DNA of 15,057 nt from Spirochaetaceae bacterium. Its GTDB lineage: Bacteria > Spirochaetota > Spirochaetia > Treponematales > Breznakiellaceae. The notes under the pieces were generated by a model that was not told where the DNA came from, searched no databases, and was given only the letters and a program-made list of their open reading frames with translations. The position numbers and the translations under genes were made by a program. The DNA lies in assembly GCA_031278295.1 (NCBI GenBank), contig JAITKQ010000012.1:1-15057 (forward strand), read 5' to 3'. Below, one piece after another: positions 1-7,324 of this stretch. The first letter of the stretch is position 1; every line of letters begins with the position of its first letter.

Positions 1-2
1 AC

Positions 3-104
3 GTTAAACAATTTGCGTTAACCAGCGGTTTTTTTGTGATTGAACAGTCCGGCGACACGGTAAAAATAGCCGTTCCGCCGGGTTTTGTCCCCAAGAAATG
101 GTAA
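3..104 (+). CDS. C-terminal end of an unidentified protein (partial)
   Basis: An open frame enters from the left edge and runs 33 codons to TAA at 102-104. The visible tail ends in GFVPKKW and carries a GFFVIEQSGD-like stretch, which reads as a short beta-rich C-terminus. I do not recognise the family and no catalytic motif is visible in so short a piece. The first bases of the fragment (7-17, AACAATTTGCG) match a word that recurs in the palindromic spacer after adk, so part of this coding end may have been supplied by a dispersed repeat. The frame is real by its continuous reading and normal composition, but it is short. Confidence 0.55.
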   Translation, partial: VKQFALTSGFFVIEQSGDTVKIAVPPGFVPKKW

Positions 105-107
105 CGT

Positions 108-133
108 CACTGTTCACTAGCCACTGTTCACTA
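108..133. repeat. Tandem CACTGTTCACTA repeat
   Basis: Two identical 12-base copies of CACTGTTCACTA lie at 108-119 and 122-133 with a 14-base period, followed by a shorter TTCAC echo at 134-138. They start four bases after the stop codon of the upstream partial gene. Ten of the twelve bases reappear in inverted orientation at 11266-11275. The function is unknown; it looks like a dispersed intergenic microrepeat. Confidence 0.6.
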
Positions 134-146
134 TTCACGCGCGCGT

Positions 147-175
147 TTGACATTGGGGGTGAAAGTGCTTAAAAT
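147..175 (+). promoter_or_regulatory. Sigma70-type promoter for the phosphoesterase-rimO unit
   Basis: A perfect TTGACA (147-152) is followed after exactly 17 bases by TAAAAT (170-175). The expected start point near 182 lies only about four bases before the ATG at 186, so the transcript would have almost no leader. This agrees with the absence of a Shine-Dalgarno sequence immediately before that ATG. Confidence 0.6.
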
Positions 176-185
176 GCATTAACAG

Positions 186-857
186 ATGAAGGCCCTCTGT
201 GTGTCGGACAGGATCGATCCGCTCGTATATTCGGATTCCGTTAAACAGCGTTTTGCTGAAATTGATATAGTGCTGTCCGCGGGTGATTTACCGTTGGAGT
301 ACCTTGAGTTTATCGTGTCAAGCCTGGATAAGCCTTTGTTTTTTGTTTTTGGAAACCACAACCTGGATCAATTTTATTACTACAAAAACAGCGGAGTTTT
401 CGACAGATTAGGCCTGGAGGCGGCGAAAAAAAATATTCCGGGACTGGGCACGGTTTATGCCGGCGGCAAGGTAATAAGGGAAGGCGGTATTTTAATCGCC
501 GGTTTGGGAGGTTCAATGCGCTACAACAGGGGGGAAAATCAATTCAGCAATTTTGAGATGAACATCAGGATACTCGGCCTTGTACCGCGCCTATTGTTTA
601 ACCGCATACGTTACGGACGCGCCCTGGACGTGCTTTTGACGCACGCTCCGCCCTATGGCATACATGACGGAAAAGACCTCTGCCACAGGGGCTTCAGGGC
701 TTTTCTCTGGTTCATGAAGGTATTCAAGCCAAAGTACCTGATCCACGGGCACATACACCTTTATGATTTGGCGGAAAAGCGAAAAACCGTTTATTACAAG
801 ACTATGGTGGTAAACGTGTACAGTCATTTTGTAATAGACATCGAGGTAAAGTTATAA
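186..857 (+). CDS. Calcineurin-like metallophosphoesterase
   Basis: This 223-residue cytoplasmic protein belongs to the two-metal calcineurin-like phosphoesterase superfamily. The metal-binding blocks appear in order: D8 in CVSD, G33-D34, the GNHN block at 56-59, H153 in LTHAPPYG, and HGHIH at 187-191. The usual D-x-H of the first block reads D-R-I here, so one first-block ligand is absent or replaced, as in several families of this fold. The substrate cannot be read from sequence. The ATG at 186 is chosen because an in-frame stop sits at 180-182 and MKALCVSD is a natural N-terminus. There is no good ribosome-binding site next to it; together with the promoter position this suggests leaderless translation. 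Its TAA overlaps the next ATG by one base, so the two genes are very probably co-transcribed and translationally coupled. The fold is confident, the exact reaction unknown. Confidence 0.85.
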   Translation: MKALCVSDRIDPLVYSDSVKQRFAEIDIVLSAGDLPLEYLEFIVSSLDKPLFFVFGNHNLDQFYYYKNSGVFDRLGLEAAKKNIPGLGTVYAGGKVIREGGILIAGLGGSMRYNRGENQFSNFEMNIRILGLVPRLLFNRIRYGRALDVLLTHAPPYGIHDGKDLCHRGFRAFLWFMKVFKPKYLIHGHIHLYDLAEKRKTVYYKTMVVNVYSHFVIDIEVKL

Positions 858-1825
858 TGAACAGTATAGTAAAAATACAGGCTGCGGAAGATTTTTCGCG
901 TGCGCGTGTACGCGCGTTGATTTCAAGAATTCAAAATTTTATGAACGTTGACAGGGATAAACTTCTTTCATTTAACAGCGTAAAAGAGATATTAAGGCCA
1001 AAAACAGAAGTATACCGCGGTATGCGGGAAGTGGAAATAAAATTGATAGTCGGAAGTGAGGGGCGCTATCTTGATTTTAACAAATTCTTTTTCCCGCGTT
1101 CCGAGTTTTTGCGTAAGCGCTGGCAACGTGTGGACGAGGCTCATCTTACAAATATCACGCTGCCCTCGATACAGTTGTACGAGATAGGGGGAGTCTACTT
1201 TGTACGCGACGGCAACCACCGCGTATCCGTGGCCAAGGCCAAAGGAGCGGAGTATATCGACGCCGAAGTGATAAGCCTTTCAACTGAAATCCCGATAGAA
1301 CCGTCCATGAGTCAGCTTGAACTACGTGAAGCCGTTATCAAATATGAAAAGCGGATATTTTATGAAAAGACCCGTTTTGGCGAATTGACAGACGACTATG
1401 AACTGGATTTCAGCAGAACGGGGCGCTATGATGTTGTATACAAGCATATCCTTGTTCATAAATACTATATGAATCAGAAGCAGCAGGCCGAGATCGATTT
1501 CAGCGACGCCCTGTTGTCGTGGTATAACAACGTATACCGCCCGATAATCCGGATCATACAGGAAGAAAACATGCGTCCGGTATTTCCCAAAAGGACACCG
1601 GCAGATATGTATGTATGGCTCGTAAAGCACTGGGACAAGCTTAAAAGGGATTATGGGGCGGATTATTCGATCACGGCCGCGGCAAAAGATTTTTTGGATA
1701 AACACGGCGGAAAAAATAAAAAAGCGCAGCGTAAATTTTTTAATTTCTTTTGCCGCATAATACCGATTTTTAAAAAGACAAAAAGGTCGGAAGAACAGGA
1801 TAAAAAGGTTGAAGTATTACCTTGA
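857..1825 (+). CDS. ParB-like (DGNHR-motif) protein
   Basis: This is a 322-residue soluble protein. Its central part resembles the ParB/sulfiredoxin N-terminal fold: a strand-rich block (about 103-117) leads into DGNHRVSVAKAKG at 118-130, followed by a strand (AEYIDAEVI). In ParB this kind of block binds a nucleotide and contacts DNA. No DNA-binding helix-turn-helix typical of chromosome-partitioning ParB is obvious, so it is not a plausible ParB orthologue. A second conserved-looking stretch is FPKRTPADMYVWLVKHW at 243-259, known in my memory from ParB-like proteins of this sort. The C-terminus (286-322) is very basic. It starts on the last base of the phosphoesterase stop codon and overlaps rimO by 17 bases, so it is the middle gene of one unit. 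The fold assignment is moderately sure; the role is unknown. Confidence 0.7.
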   Translation: MNSIVKIQAAEDFSRARVRALISRIQNFMNVDRDKLLSFNSVKEILRPKTEVYRGMREVEIKLIVGSEGRYLDFNKFFFPRSEFLRKRWQRVDEAHLTNITLPSIQLYEIGGVYFVRDGNHRVSVAKAKGAEYIDAEVISLSTEIPIEPSMSQLELREAVIKYEKRIFYEKTRFGELTDDYELDFSRTGRYDVVYKHILVHKYYMNQKQQAEIDFSDALLSWYNNVYRPIIRIIQEENMRPVFPKRTPADMYVWLVKHWDKLKRDYGADYSITAAAKDFLDKHGGKNKKAQRKFFNFFCRIIPIFKKTKRSEEQDKKVEVLP

Positions 1826-3104
1826 ACCCTTAGGATGCGCGAAGAATCAGGTTGACGCCGAAACAATGATTGCGAACCTTAACGACGCGGGGGCGCTATT
1901 TGTCGAGAATCCCGACGACGCCGATCTCCTCATCGTTAATAGTTGCGGCTTTATCGAGGAAGCGAAACGTGAAGCGATCAACGTAACGTTGAACTTTAGA
2001 AAAATATACCCCGCCAAAAAAATTATTTTGGCGGGCTGTCTGGCCCGGCGCTACTTTAAAGAATTGGAACAGGAACTGAGCGAAGTAGACGCCGTAGCCG
2101 GCAGTGACAGCCTTGACGATATAGCGCCGCTCGCGTTCGGTTTAACCGGCGAGGCGCCGCCGCGGGCCGCCTCAAGCCCCGCCCGCGTAAAATTACTTTC
2201 AGCGCCCGGTTCGGCTTATGTCAAAATCGCGGAAGGCTGCGACAACCGCTGTTCATTCTGCGCCATCCCTTTGATACGCGGCGGCTTACGGAGCAGAAGC
2301 ATAGCCGGCATCGTGTCTGAATGTAGGGCGCTTTTGAAAAACGGACTTCTTGAAATCTGCCTTATAGCTCAGGATACCGCCTCTTACGGCAAGGATACGG
2401 ACGGCGTTTGCCGGCTGCCCGATCTGTTAAAGGCCCTGTCGTCTTTGGAGGGTGATTTCTGGGTACGCCTGCTGTACCTGCACCCCGATCACTTTCCGTT
2501 AGACATACTGGAAACGATCGCGGCGGATCGACGTTTCCTGCCGTACTTTGACATACCCTTCCAGCACGCTTCGCCGAGGCTGCTTCGCGCGATGAACCGC
2601 CGGGGCCGTGCGGACACATACATCTCACTGATAGAACGTATCCGTAATTTTCTGCCCGACAGCGTGATTCGCTCAACTTTTATGACAGGCTTTCCGGGCG
2701 AATCGGACGCGGATTTCAAGCTGTTGCTTGACTTTCAGCACGCGGCCCGCCTTGACTGGCTGGGGGTCTTCGTTTTTTCCCGCGAAGAGGGTGTGCCCGC
2801 CTATAACTTTAAGGGACGGCCTTCAAAAAAAAACGCCCGTGAGCGGAAGCGTATTCTGGAAACACGGCAGATACGGATCACGGAGGAACGTATGGGCCGT
2901 TTTACCGGACGGCTTATGACGGCGCTTGTCGAGGAGCAGGTGGACGGGGAGGCCGGGCCCTACATCGGGCGCCTGTTTTGCCATGCGCCCGAGGTTGACG
3001 GCTCTCTTGTGATCGAAAGCGCCGCCGCCCTGCTACCGGGTACTTTTGTGAAGGGATTGGTTACGGGCCAGGCAGGATTTGATCTGAAGCTGCGTGTCCA
3101 GTGA
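1809..3104 (+). CDS. rimO: Ribosomal protein S12 methylthiotransferase RimO
   Basis: RimO is a radical-SAM enzyme that adds a methylthio group to the conserved aspartate of ribosomal protein uS12. The 431 residues match the family length. The N-terminal MTTase domain carries its three cluster cysteines C10 (LGCAKN), C46 (NSCGF) and C77 (AGC). The radical-SAM CxxxCxxC is C144, C148 and C151, followed by AQDTASYG, which is RimO-like rather than MiaB-like. A C-terminal TRAM-type region (about 365-431) completes it. The start is TTG at 1809, since LKYYLEPLGC is the expected N-terminus and an AGGA lies at 1797-1800, 8 bases upstream. It overlaps the ParB-like gene by 17 bases, implying coupling. 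MiaB is the main alternative, but motif and length favour RimO. Confidence 0.95.
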   Translation: MKYYLEPLGCAKNQVDAETMIANLNDAGALFVENPDDADLLIVNSCGFIEEAKREAINVTLNFRKIYPAKKIILAGCLARRYFKELEQELSEVDAVAGSDSLDDIAPLAFGLTGEAPPRAASSPARVKLLSAPGSAYVKIAEGCDNRCSFCAIPLIRGGLRSRSIAGIVSECRALLKNGLLEICLIAQDTASYGKDTDGVCRLPDLLKALSSLEGDFWVRLLYLHPDHFPLDILETIAADRRFLPYFDIPFQHASPRLLRAMNRRGRADTYISLIERIRNFLPDSVIRSTFMTGFPGESDADFKLLLDFQHAARLDWLGVFVFSREEGVPAYNFKGRPSKKNARERKRILETRQIRITEERMGRFTGRLMTALVEEQVDGEAGPYIGRLFCHAPEVDGSLVIESAAALLPGTFVKGLVTGQAGFDLKLRVQ

Positions 3105-3137
3105 TAAATTTCTTGACCGCTATCTCCTGTTTTTTCC

Positions 3138-3166
3138 GTGTCATTTTAGTTGCGGCGCCTTATACA
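3138..3166 (+). promoter_or_regulatory. Weak candidate promoter for the LUD gene
   Basis: GTGTCA (3138-3143) and TATACA (3161-3166) are spaced by 17 bases, matching the sigma70 consensus at four and five of six positions. The 133-base gap after rimO makes an independent promoter plausible, but no other support is visible. Confidence 0.3.
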
Positions 3167-3237
3167 CGGCATATTTTTTACGCCGTTTGTAGTTATTTGA
3201 ACGGGAAAGACGTATCATTGCGAACAGGAGGCAAAAT

Positions 3238-3879
3238 ATGCTTACACCTATTCAAACACGGTACCAAAAGTTGGGACCGAAAGTGGCGGAAAACCTCAAG
3301 AAACGGTATTTTGAGGCATGGTACTTTGTAGACACGGCGCGGGCGCTGGAAAAGCTATTCTCGCTTATCCCCGCGGAACACACGGTGTCCTGGGGTGGTT
3401 CTCTGACGGTGGACAACGCGGGAGTTCAGGCGGCCCTGGGCGAAAAAGGCTGTACGCTGATCGATCGCGACAAGGCCGCTACGCCAGAGGAACGGATCGA
3501 GCTTCAGCGGAAGGCGCTTTTGTCCGACACCTTTCTTGGCAGCGTGAACGCCGTCGCGGAAAGCGGTGAAATCGTCAATGTAGACGGTTTTGGAAACCGC
3601 GTAGCGGCGTACATCTTCGGACCGAAACAGGTCGTGCTCCTTGTGGGTATGAACAAAATCGCCAGTACCTTGGACGACGCTATGGTACGGGCACGGAAAA
3701 CCGCCGCGCCGCTCAATATGCAGCGCTTCGGAGAGAGGGACACCCCCTGTTCCAAAACCGGCTCATGCGGCAGCTGTAGCTCACCCGATTCGATCTGTTC
3801 ATACATCACGATCATGCGCCTGTGTAAGCCCGCCGGCAGGATAAAAGTGATCCTTGTTGGAGAAGATCTGGGGCTTTAG
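3238..3879 (+). CDS. LUD-domain protein (LutC/YkgG-like)
   Basis: This 213-residue protein belongs to the LUD superfamily, which includes LutC and LutB of the iron-sulfur lactate-oxidation complex and many stand-alone members of unknown role. Recognisable blocks are WGGS at 52-55, DGFGNRVAA at 116-124 and the FGPKQVVLLVGMNKI strand region at 127-141. A cysteine cluster C171, C177, C180 and C187 near the C-terminus could hold an Fe-S cluster or zinc; that is inference. The ATG at 3238 has a perfect AGGAGG six bases upstream (3226-3231). No lutA or lutB gene is adjacent, so lactate utilisation cannot be assumed. The gene stands alone between rimO and a convergent minus-strand unit. The domain call is firm, the physiological role open. 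Confidence 0.85.
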   Translation: MLTPIQTRYQKLGPKVAENLKKRYFEAWYFVDTARALEKLFSLIPAEHTVSWGGSLTVDNAGVQAALGEKGCTLIDRDKAATPEERIELQRKALLSDTFLGSVNAVAESGEIVNVDGFGNRVAAYIFGPKQVVLLVGMNKIASTLDDAMVRARKTAAPLNMQRFGERDTPCSKTGSCGSCSSPDSICSYITIMRLCKPAGRIKVILVGEDLGL

Positions 3880-3957
3880 GGCAACACTGATTAACTTGAG
3901 ACCGCGCCAACGGAAGTTGGGGCATCATTACTTGCGAGATAAGCGGCCGGGTTATCG

Positions 3958-3989
3958 AACAAATCAAGCCCCGGGGGGCTTGATTTGTT
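3958..3989. terminator. Hairpin between convergent genes
   Basis: A perfect 15-bp inverted repeat (3958-3972 against 3975-3989) with a two-base centre lies between the LUD gene and the convergent TPR-like gene. The stem is GC-rich at the loop end and AT-rich at the base. A clean U-tract is missing on both strands, so it may be a weak bidirectional terminator or an mRNA 3'-end stabiliser. Confidence 0.55.
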
Positions 3990-3997
3990 GGCGCTGT

Positions 3998-5131
3998 TTA
4001 GTCCGTGTCAATGAACGGGGAGCGCAGTTGACTGCGGGCGCGCTGCCGCCACTCTCCGGCTTCGTCATTGGCCGACAAAAAGGTCCATAGCTCGCGGGCG
4101 GGGACGGTGTTATCCAAGGCATAGAGCGCCCCGGCAAGGTAGTAAGCCGTCTTGTAGAAATCAATTTCCTTTACATAATCCTTGAGCGCCTTCCGCCGCG
4201 CAATGGCCTGCATCATATTTTCCAGGTCTGTAAACTTAAAATCGAACTGTTCCGCTATGATCTCGTCAATTATCGTGGTGTTTTGGATCAAAAACGCGAA
4301 AGTAAGGTGGGGAAGCGCCCTGTCATACTGCCCAAAAGCATATAAATACAGCCCCAGAAGCCTGTGCGCCTGTTCGGTTTCGGTATTTTTGTGACGGTAC
4401 ATCTGCAAAAAGCGGTTTATGCCTGAGTTTTTTATTGTACGACTCATCGCGTCACGGACAAATTTGCTGTCATCCTGCCTCCAAAGCGTGTCCCGTTCAA
4501 GAATCGTCAGCAGCTGATGTTCCATCTCGTCATAACCTTGCCGCAGACGTTCAATATCCGCGATCTTATAGCGAATTTCCACGGAGAAGGCCGGGTTTTC
4601 CATCCTGTCACCGGCAAGCAGCGCCGCGTTGAACTGTCTCAGGGCGATCTCGTTCTCGCCCATCAGACGGTAAGTTTCGCCGATCCAGTAATCCGCTTCA
4701 GGATAACTTTTAAGCCGGTCAAGGTGCTCAAGCGCGGCTTGCGCCGAGTTGCGCAGTTCTGCGCGGTTTACCCGGTAGTATAGCTCGTCCAGCACACCGG
4801 CAGCGTCAAGTTGCCCTCGCTCGGCAACGTACTCCTCTATCCTTTCCAGCGAATCGTTCATCCGGCGCACTTCGGGAATCGATAAAAGCATGATCAGATC
4901 GCGTTCCATTTTCGAGTACAGTTCCCGTCGTTCATTCCTGGCGTCATGAAAGGCGGTAAGCGCGTCGCCGTAAGCGCCCTCGCGGAACAGGTTCTTTCCT
5001 GTTTCCAACGTAAACCACCAGTGGCGCTCCCTGTTTGTATACTGGGCCCCCGCGCCAGCCGTAATAATGCCGGACATAATGAACAGGAGGGTAAATTTTA
5101 CTAATACGCTTGTCCGTTTGTACGCTGCCAA
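3998..5131 (-). CDS. Secreted TPR-like repeat protein
   Basis: This 377-residue protein has a signal peptide at residues 1-29, with a basic start, a hydrophobic stretch LLFIMSGIITAG and a likely signal peptidase I site after AGAGA. No lipobox cysteine is present, so it should be periplasmic or surface-associated. The rest is helical, with TPR-like pairs such as YWIGETYRLMGENEIALRQFNAAL and YLYAFGQYDRALPHLTFAF, which suggest a scaffold for protein contacts. The start is TTG at 5131, preceded by AAGGTG at good spacing; the next ATG would cut the signal peptide in half. It lies 119 bases after the zinc-ribbon gene on the same strand, so read-through from the aldolase unit is possible, and no clear promoter was found. 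I do not recognise a named family. Confidence 0.75.
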   Translation of the reverse strand: MAAYKRTSVLVKFTLLFIMSGIITAGAGAQYTNRERHWWFTLETGKNLFREGAYGDALTAFHDARNERRELYSKMERDLIMLLSIPEVRRMNDSLERIEEYVAERGQLDAAGVLDELYYRVNRAELRNSAQAALEHLDRLKSYPEADYWIGETYRLMGENEIALRQFNAALLAGDRMENPAFSVEIRYKIADIERLRQGYDEMEHQLLTILERDTLWRQDDSKFVRDAMSRTIKNSGINRFLQMYRHKNTETEQAHRLLGLYLYAFGQYDRALPHLTFAFLIQNTTIIDEIIAEQFDFKFTDLENMMQAIARRKALKDYVKEIDFYKTAYYLAGALYALDNTVPARELWTFLSANDEAGEWRQRARSQLRSPFIDTD

Positions 5132-5250
5132 AATACACCTTCGTTTGATTATCGGTATAAATTTACGGCAAATATCATACTTATCGCGGAGGGCCCTTCA
5201 GACAGATCGAATCAAACAGGTCTTTACCGGTAATCTTGTTTGTATAAATA

Positions 5251-5499
5251 TTACCCGTCATTGGCGCTCTCGATATTTTTCATCATACGCTCGTACAGAT
5301 CATCGCCCACACATTCACGGGCGTACTTGCACCATTTGATGCAGGTTTTGGTGTCGTTGTAGGCGACAAAGCCGCATTTTTCACATACCACCCGCATATC
5401 AACCGAAAACAGATCGATTTCGCCGCCGCAGACAGGGCATATCTTTGTTTCCAGCGTTGGGGTGCGTATGTTATCCGCGCCCGGACAATGATAGGTCAT
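5251..5499 (-). CDS. Small cysteine-rich zinc-ribbon protein
   Basis: This 82-residue protein has three cysteine groups: C5 near the start, a typical zinc ribbon C21-x2-C24 and C39-x2-C42, and a C53-x3-C57-x5-C63 block reading CIKWCKYAREC. The first pairs should bind zinc in a rubredoxin-like knuckle; the last block may bind a second metal or cluster. The ATG overlaps the stop of the upstream ferredoxin gene as ATGA (5496-5499) and a strong GAGGAAAT site lies in the end of that gene, so the two are translationally coupled. From memory, similar small proteins accompany ferredoxin-type genes in anaerobic Firmicutes, suggesting a shared redox role, but no function is established that I can name. 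Confidence 0.75.
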   Translation of the reverse strand: MTYHCPGADNIRTPTLETKICPVCGGEIDLFSVDMRVVCEKCGFVAYNDTKTCIKWCKYARECVGDDLYERMMKNIESANDG

Positions 5500-6170
5500 A
5501 TTTCCTCCCGCGTTAAAATAGAGCCGTCAACGGAAAGCGTTACCACGCGGCATCCCGGTTTTTTGCTTTTTTCCCCCGCGCCGCCTACAGCTTTTGACAA
5601 AGCCCATTCGAGGCCGCCGCAGCACGGCACCTCCATCCTGACCAGGGTTACCGCCTTGACGCTGTTTTGCCGGATAATTTCCGAAAGTTTTACGCCGTAA
5701 TCTACGTTATCCAGCTTGGGACAGGCGATAAGCGTAACCTTGGTTCCGGCGGAATTACCGTCCGATTTTTTGATAAAATCCCGGTAAAAATTTTCGTAGC
5801 GGTAGGCGGCGCAGTCCGCTGAAATTAACAGTTCCGCGCCGTCAAAAAATCCGGCCTTTGCCGGAACAAGCCTGATCTGCACAGGCCAGTTGGGGTGCGG
5901 CCTTACGCCGTCCCGCTTTTCACCGGACCTTGCGTTGTCCTTATCGCCGCCCGCGCGGGACTCGTCAAACGCGGCCGCCTCGCGCTCCTCGATCAGTACC
6001 GCTCCCGCGGGGCAGGCCGGAAGGCAGGCGCCGAGTCCGTCGCAGTAATCGTCCCGTAAAAGCTTTGCCTTGCCGTCTACGATTGCGAGCGCTTCTTCAT
6101 GGCAGGCCGCGGAACAAAGACCGCAGCCGTCGCATCTTGACTCGTCAATCCTGATGATTTTCCGCAACAT
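5496..6170 (-). CDS. Ferredoxin-like Fe-S protein with CCG-type C-terminal motif
   Basis: This 224-residue protein opens with a ferredoxin domain. Cysteines C13, C16, C19 and C23 form a full CxxCxxCxxxC set. The second set reads C43, C49 and C53-P, with leucine at the usual second cysteine (46), so the second cluster may be 3Fe-4S or use another ligand. A charged low-complexity linker (about 61-92) follows. The C-terminal domain (about 94-220) has conserved-looking C120, C150-P and C183-C184-G-G, suggesting a further cluster or redox site. It starts 9 bases after the aldolase stop with no clear Shine-Dalgarno, so reinitiation is likely. It probably shuttles electrons in the cytoplasm of an anaerobe. 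The partner is unknown; linkage to the aldolase does not explain its role. Confidence 0.8.
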   Translation of the reverse strand: MLRKIIRIDESRCDGCGLCSAACHEEALAIVDGKAKLLRDDYCDGLGACLPACPAGAVLIEEREAAAFDESRAGGDKDNARSGEKRDGVRPHPNWPVQIRLVPAKAGFFDGAELLISADCAAYRYENFYRDFIKKSDGNSAGTKVTLIACPKLDNVDYGVKLSEIIRQNSVKAVTLVRMEVPCCGGLEWALSKAVGGAGEKSKKPGCRVVTLSVDGSILTREEI

Positions 6171-6179
6171 CAGGCGGTT

Positions 6180-7178
6180 TTACACCTTCCCCGCCGAGCC
6201 TAAAACGTTTTTGTTTTTTTCAGCGTACATTTTTTTTAGTTCGTCGCGTGCCGGACCTAGGTACTTGCGCGGGTCAAACTCCGCCGGGTTTTCGGCAAAG
6301 ACCTTGCGGATAAGCGCCGTCATCGCAAGCCGCCCGTCGCTGTCTATGTTGATCTTGCAGACGGCGCTCTTTGCCGCCTTGCGCAGCTGTTCCTCCGGTA
6401 TACCAACCGAGTCGGGTAGTTTTCCACCGTACTGTTCGATGATTTTGACGTACTGAACCGGCACGGAGGAGGAACCGTGCAGGACTATCGGGAAGCCGGG
6501 TATTTTCTTTTCGATTTCGGCAAGTATGTCGAAGCGGAGCGGGGGAGGTATCAGTATGCCGTTTGCGTCGCGCGTACATTGTTCGGGTTTGAATTTTGTG
6601 CGCCCGTGGCTCGTACCGATCGAGATGGCAAGCGAATCGACCTTTGTTTTACCGACAAAATCGATAACTTCCTCCGGCTGGGTATAGTGGGAATGCTCTG
6701 AGCTTACATCATCCTCAACCCCGGCGAGTACGCCAAGCTCTCCCTCAACGGTAACATAATCTTTCTGCGAATGGGCGAAATCGCAGACCTTTTTCGTCAG
6801 CGCGACATTCTCGTCGTAAGGCAGGTGGGAACCGTCTATCATCACGCTCGAAAAACCTGTTTCGATACAATCCTTGCATAACTCAAAGCTGTCGCCGTGA
6901 TCGAGATGCAACGCGACGGGAATGTCGCAGCCCAACTCGTGAGCGTACTCAACCGCGCCTCGCGCCATGTTTTTCAGCAGATTCTGATTCGCGTACTTAC
7001 GCGCCCCGGCGGAAACCTGTAGGATTACCGGTGATTTTGTCTCTACGCAGGCCTGAATTATGGCCTGCATCTGCTCCATGTTGTTAAAATTGTAAGCGGG
7101 TACGGCAAAACCGCCATTTATAGCCTTTTTAAACATTTCTTTCGTATTAACCAAACCAAGTTCTTTATAAGATGTCAT
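6180..7178 (-). CDS. fba: Class II fructose-bisphosphate aldolase
   Basis: This 332-residue enzyme cleaves fructose 1,6-bisphosphate to dihydroxyacetone phosphate and glyceraldehyde 3-phosphate in glycolysis and runs in reverse for gluconeogenesis. It shows class II zinc-enzyme marks: HLDHG at 91-95, with the catalytic aspartate D93 and zinc ligand H94, VEGELG at 144-149, zinc ligands H191 (GTSHG) and H234 (LHGSS), and the substrate-binding NIDSD at 277-281. Length and insertion pattern fit the subclass found in spirochaetes and other anaerobes. The ATG has AGGAG six bases upstream and a strong promoter about 30 bases further on. It is the first gene of a minus-strand unit with the ferredoxin-like and zinc-ribbon genes. 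Tagatose-bisphosphate aldolase is a relative, but this full-length form favours fructose bisphosphate. Confidence 0.95.
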   Translation of the reverse strand: MTSYKELGLVNTKEMFKKAINGGFAVPAYNFNNMEQMQAIIQACVETKSPVILQVSAGARKYANQNLLKNMARGAVEYAHELGCDIPVALHLDHGDSFELCKDCIETGFSSVMIDGSHLPYDENVALTKKVCDFAHSQKDYVTVEGELGVLAGVEDDVSSEHSHYTQPEEVIDFVGKTKVDSLAISIGTSHGRTKFKPEQCTRDANGILIPPPLRFDILAEIEKKIPGFPIVLHGSSSVPVQYVKIIEQYGGKLPDSVGIPEEQLRKAAKSAVCKINIDSDGRLAMTALIRKVFAENPAEFDPRKYLGPARDELKKMYAEKNKNVLGSAGKV

Positions 7179-7207
7179 AAAATACTCCTTGTTTTAGACT
7201 TACCTTA

Positions 7208-7236
7208 ATCATAAGAATACGCGCACAGGCGGTCAA
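7208..7236 (-). promoter_or_regulatory. Sigma70-type promoter for fba
   Basis: On the minus strand TTGACC (7236-7231) and TATGAT (7213-7208) are separated by 17 bases, each matching the consensus at five of six positions. The predicted start near 7201 gives a leader of about 22 bases that includes the AGGAG site of fba. Confidence 0.65.
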
Positions 7237-7252
7237 GGCGGCGGGCGGCGGG

Positions 7253-7324
7253 CCGCAAATTTTTTGCGGTTAGAGCCGCAAACAATTTGCGTTTATCCTG
7301 AACAATTTGCGGTTAAGTCCGCAA
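7253..7324. repeat. Cluster of three CCGCAAA/TTTGCGG palindromes
   Basis: Three small hairpins follow one another between adk and fba. They are 7253-7259 with 7263-7269 (CCGCAAA/TTTGCGG), 7277-7282 with 7286-7291 (CGCAAA/TTTGCG), and 7307-7312 with 7319-7324 (TTGCGG/CCGCAA), the last having the adk stop codon in its loop. The word AACAATTTGCG occurs at 7281 and 7301 and again at base 7 of the window. On the minus strand they could stop or stabilise adk mRNA. They look like REP-type dispersed elements. Confidence 0.6.

Noticed and set aside
857..1825. Chromosome-partitioning ParB
   Set aside because: Only the DGNHR-type block is shared. There is no obvious helix-turn-helix, no parA neighbour and no parS-like site seen nearby.
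3101..3331. A 76-codon plus-strand frame starting inside the end of rimO
   Set aside because: It runs into the LUD gene in another phase, has no convincing ribosome-binding site, and its residues look like non-coding sequence. The LUD start with AGGAGG is far stronger.
3238..3879. A lactate-utilisation lutABC operon
   Set aside because: Only one LUD-domain gene is present, with no lutA or lutB next to it, so the pathway cannot be claimed.
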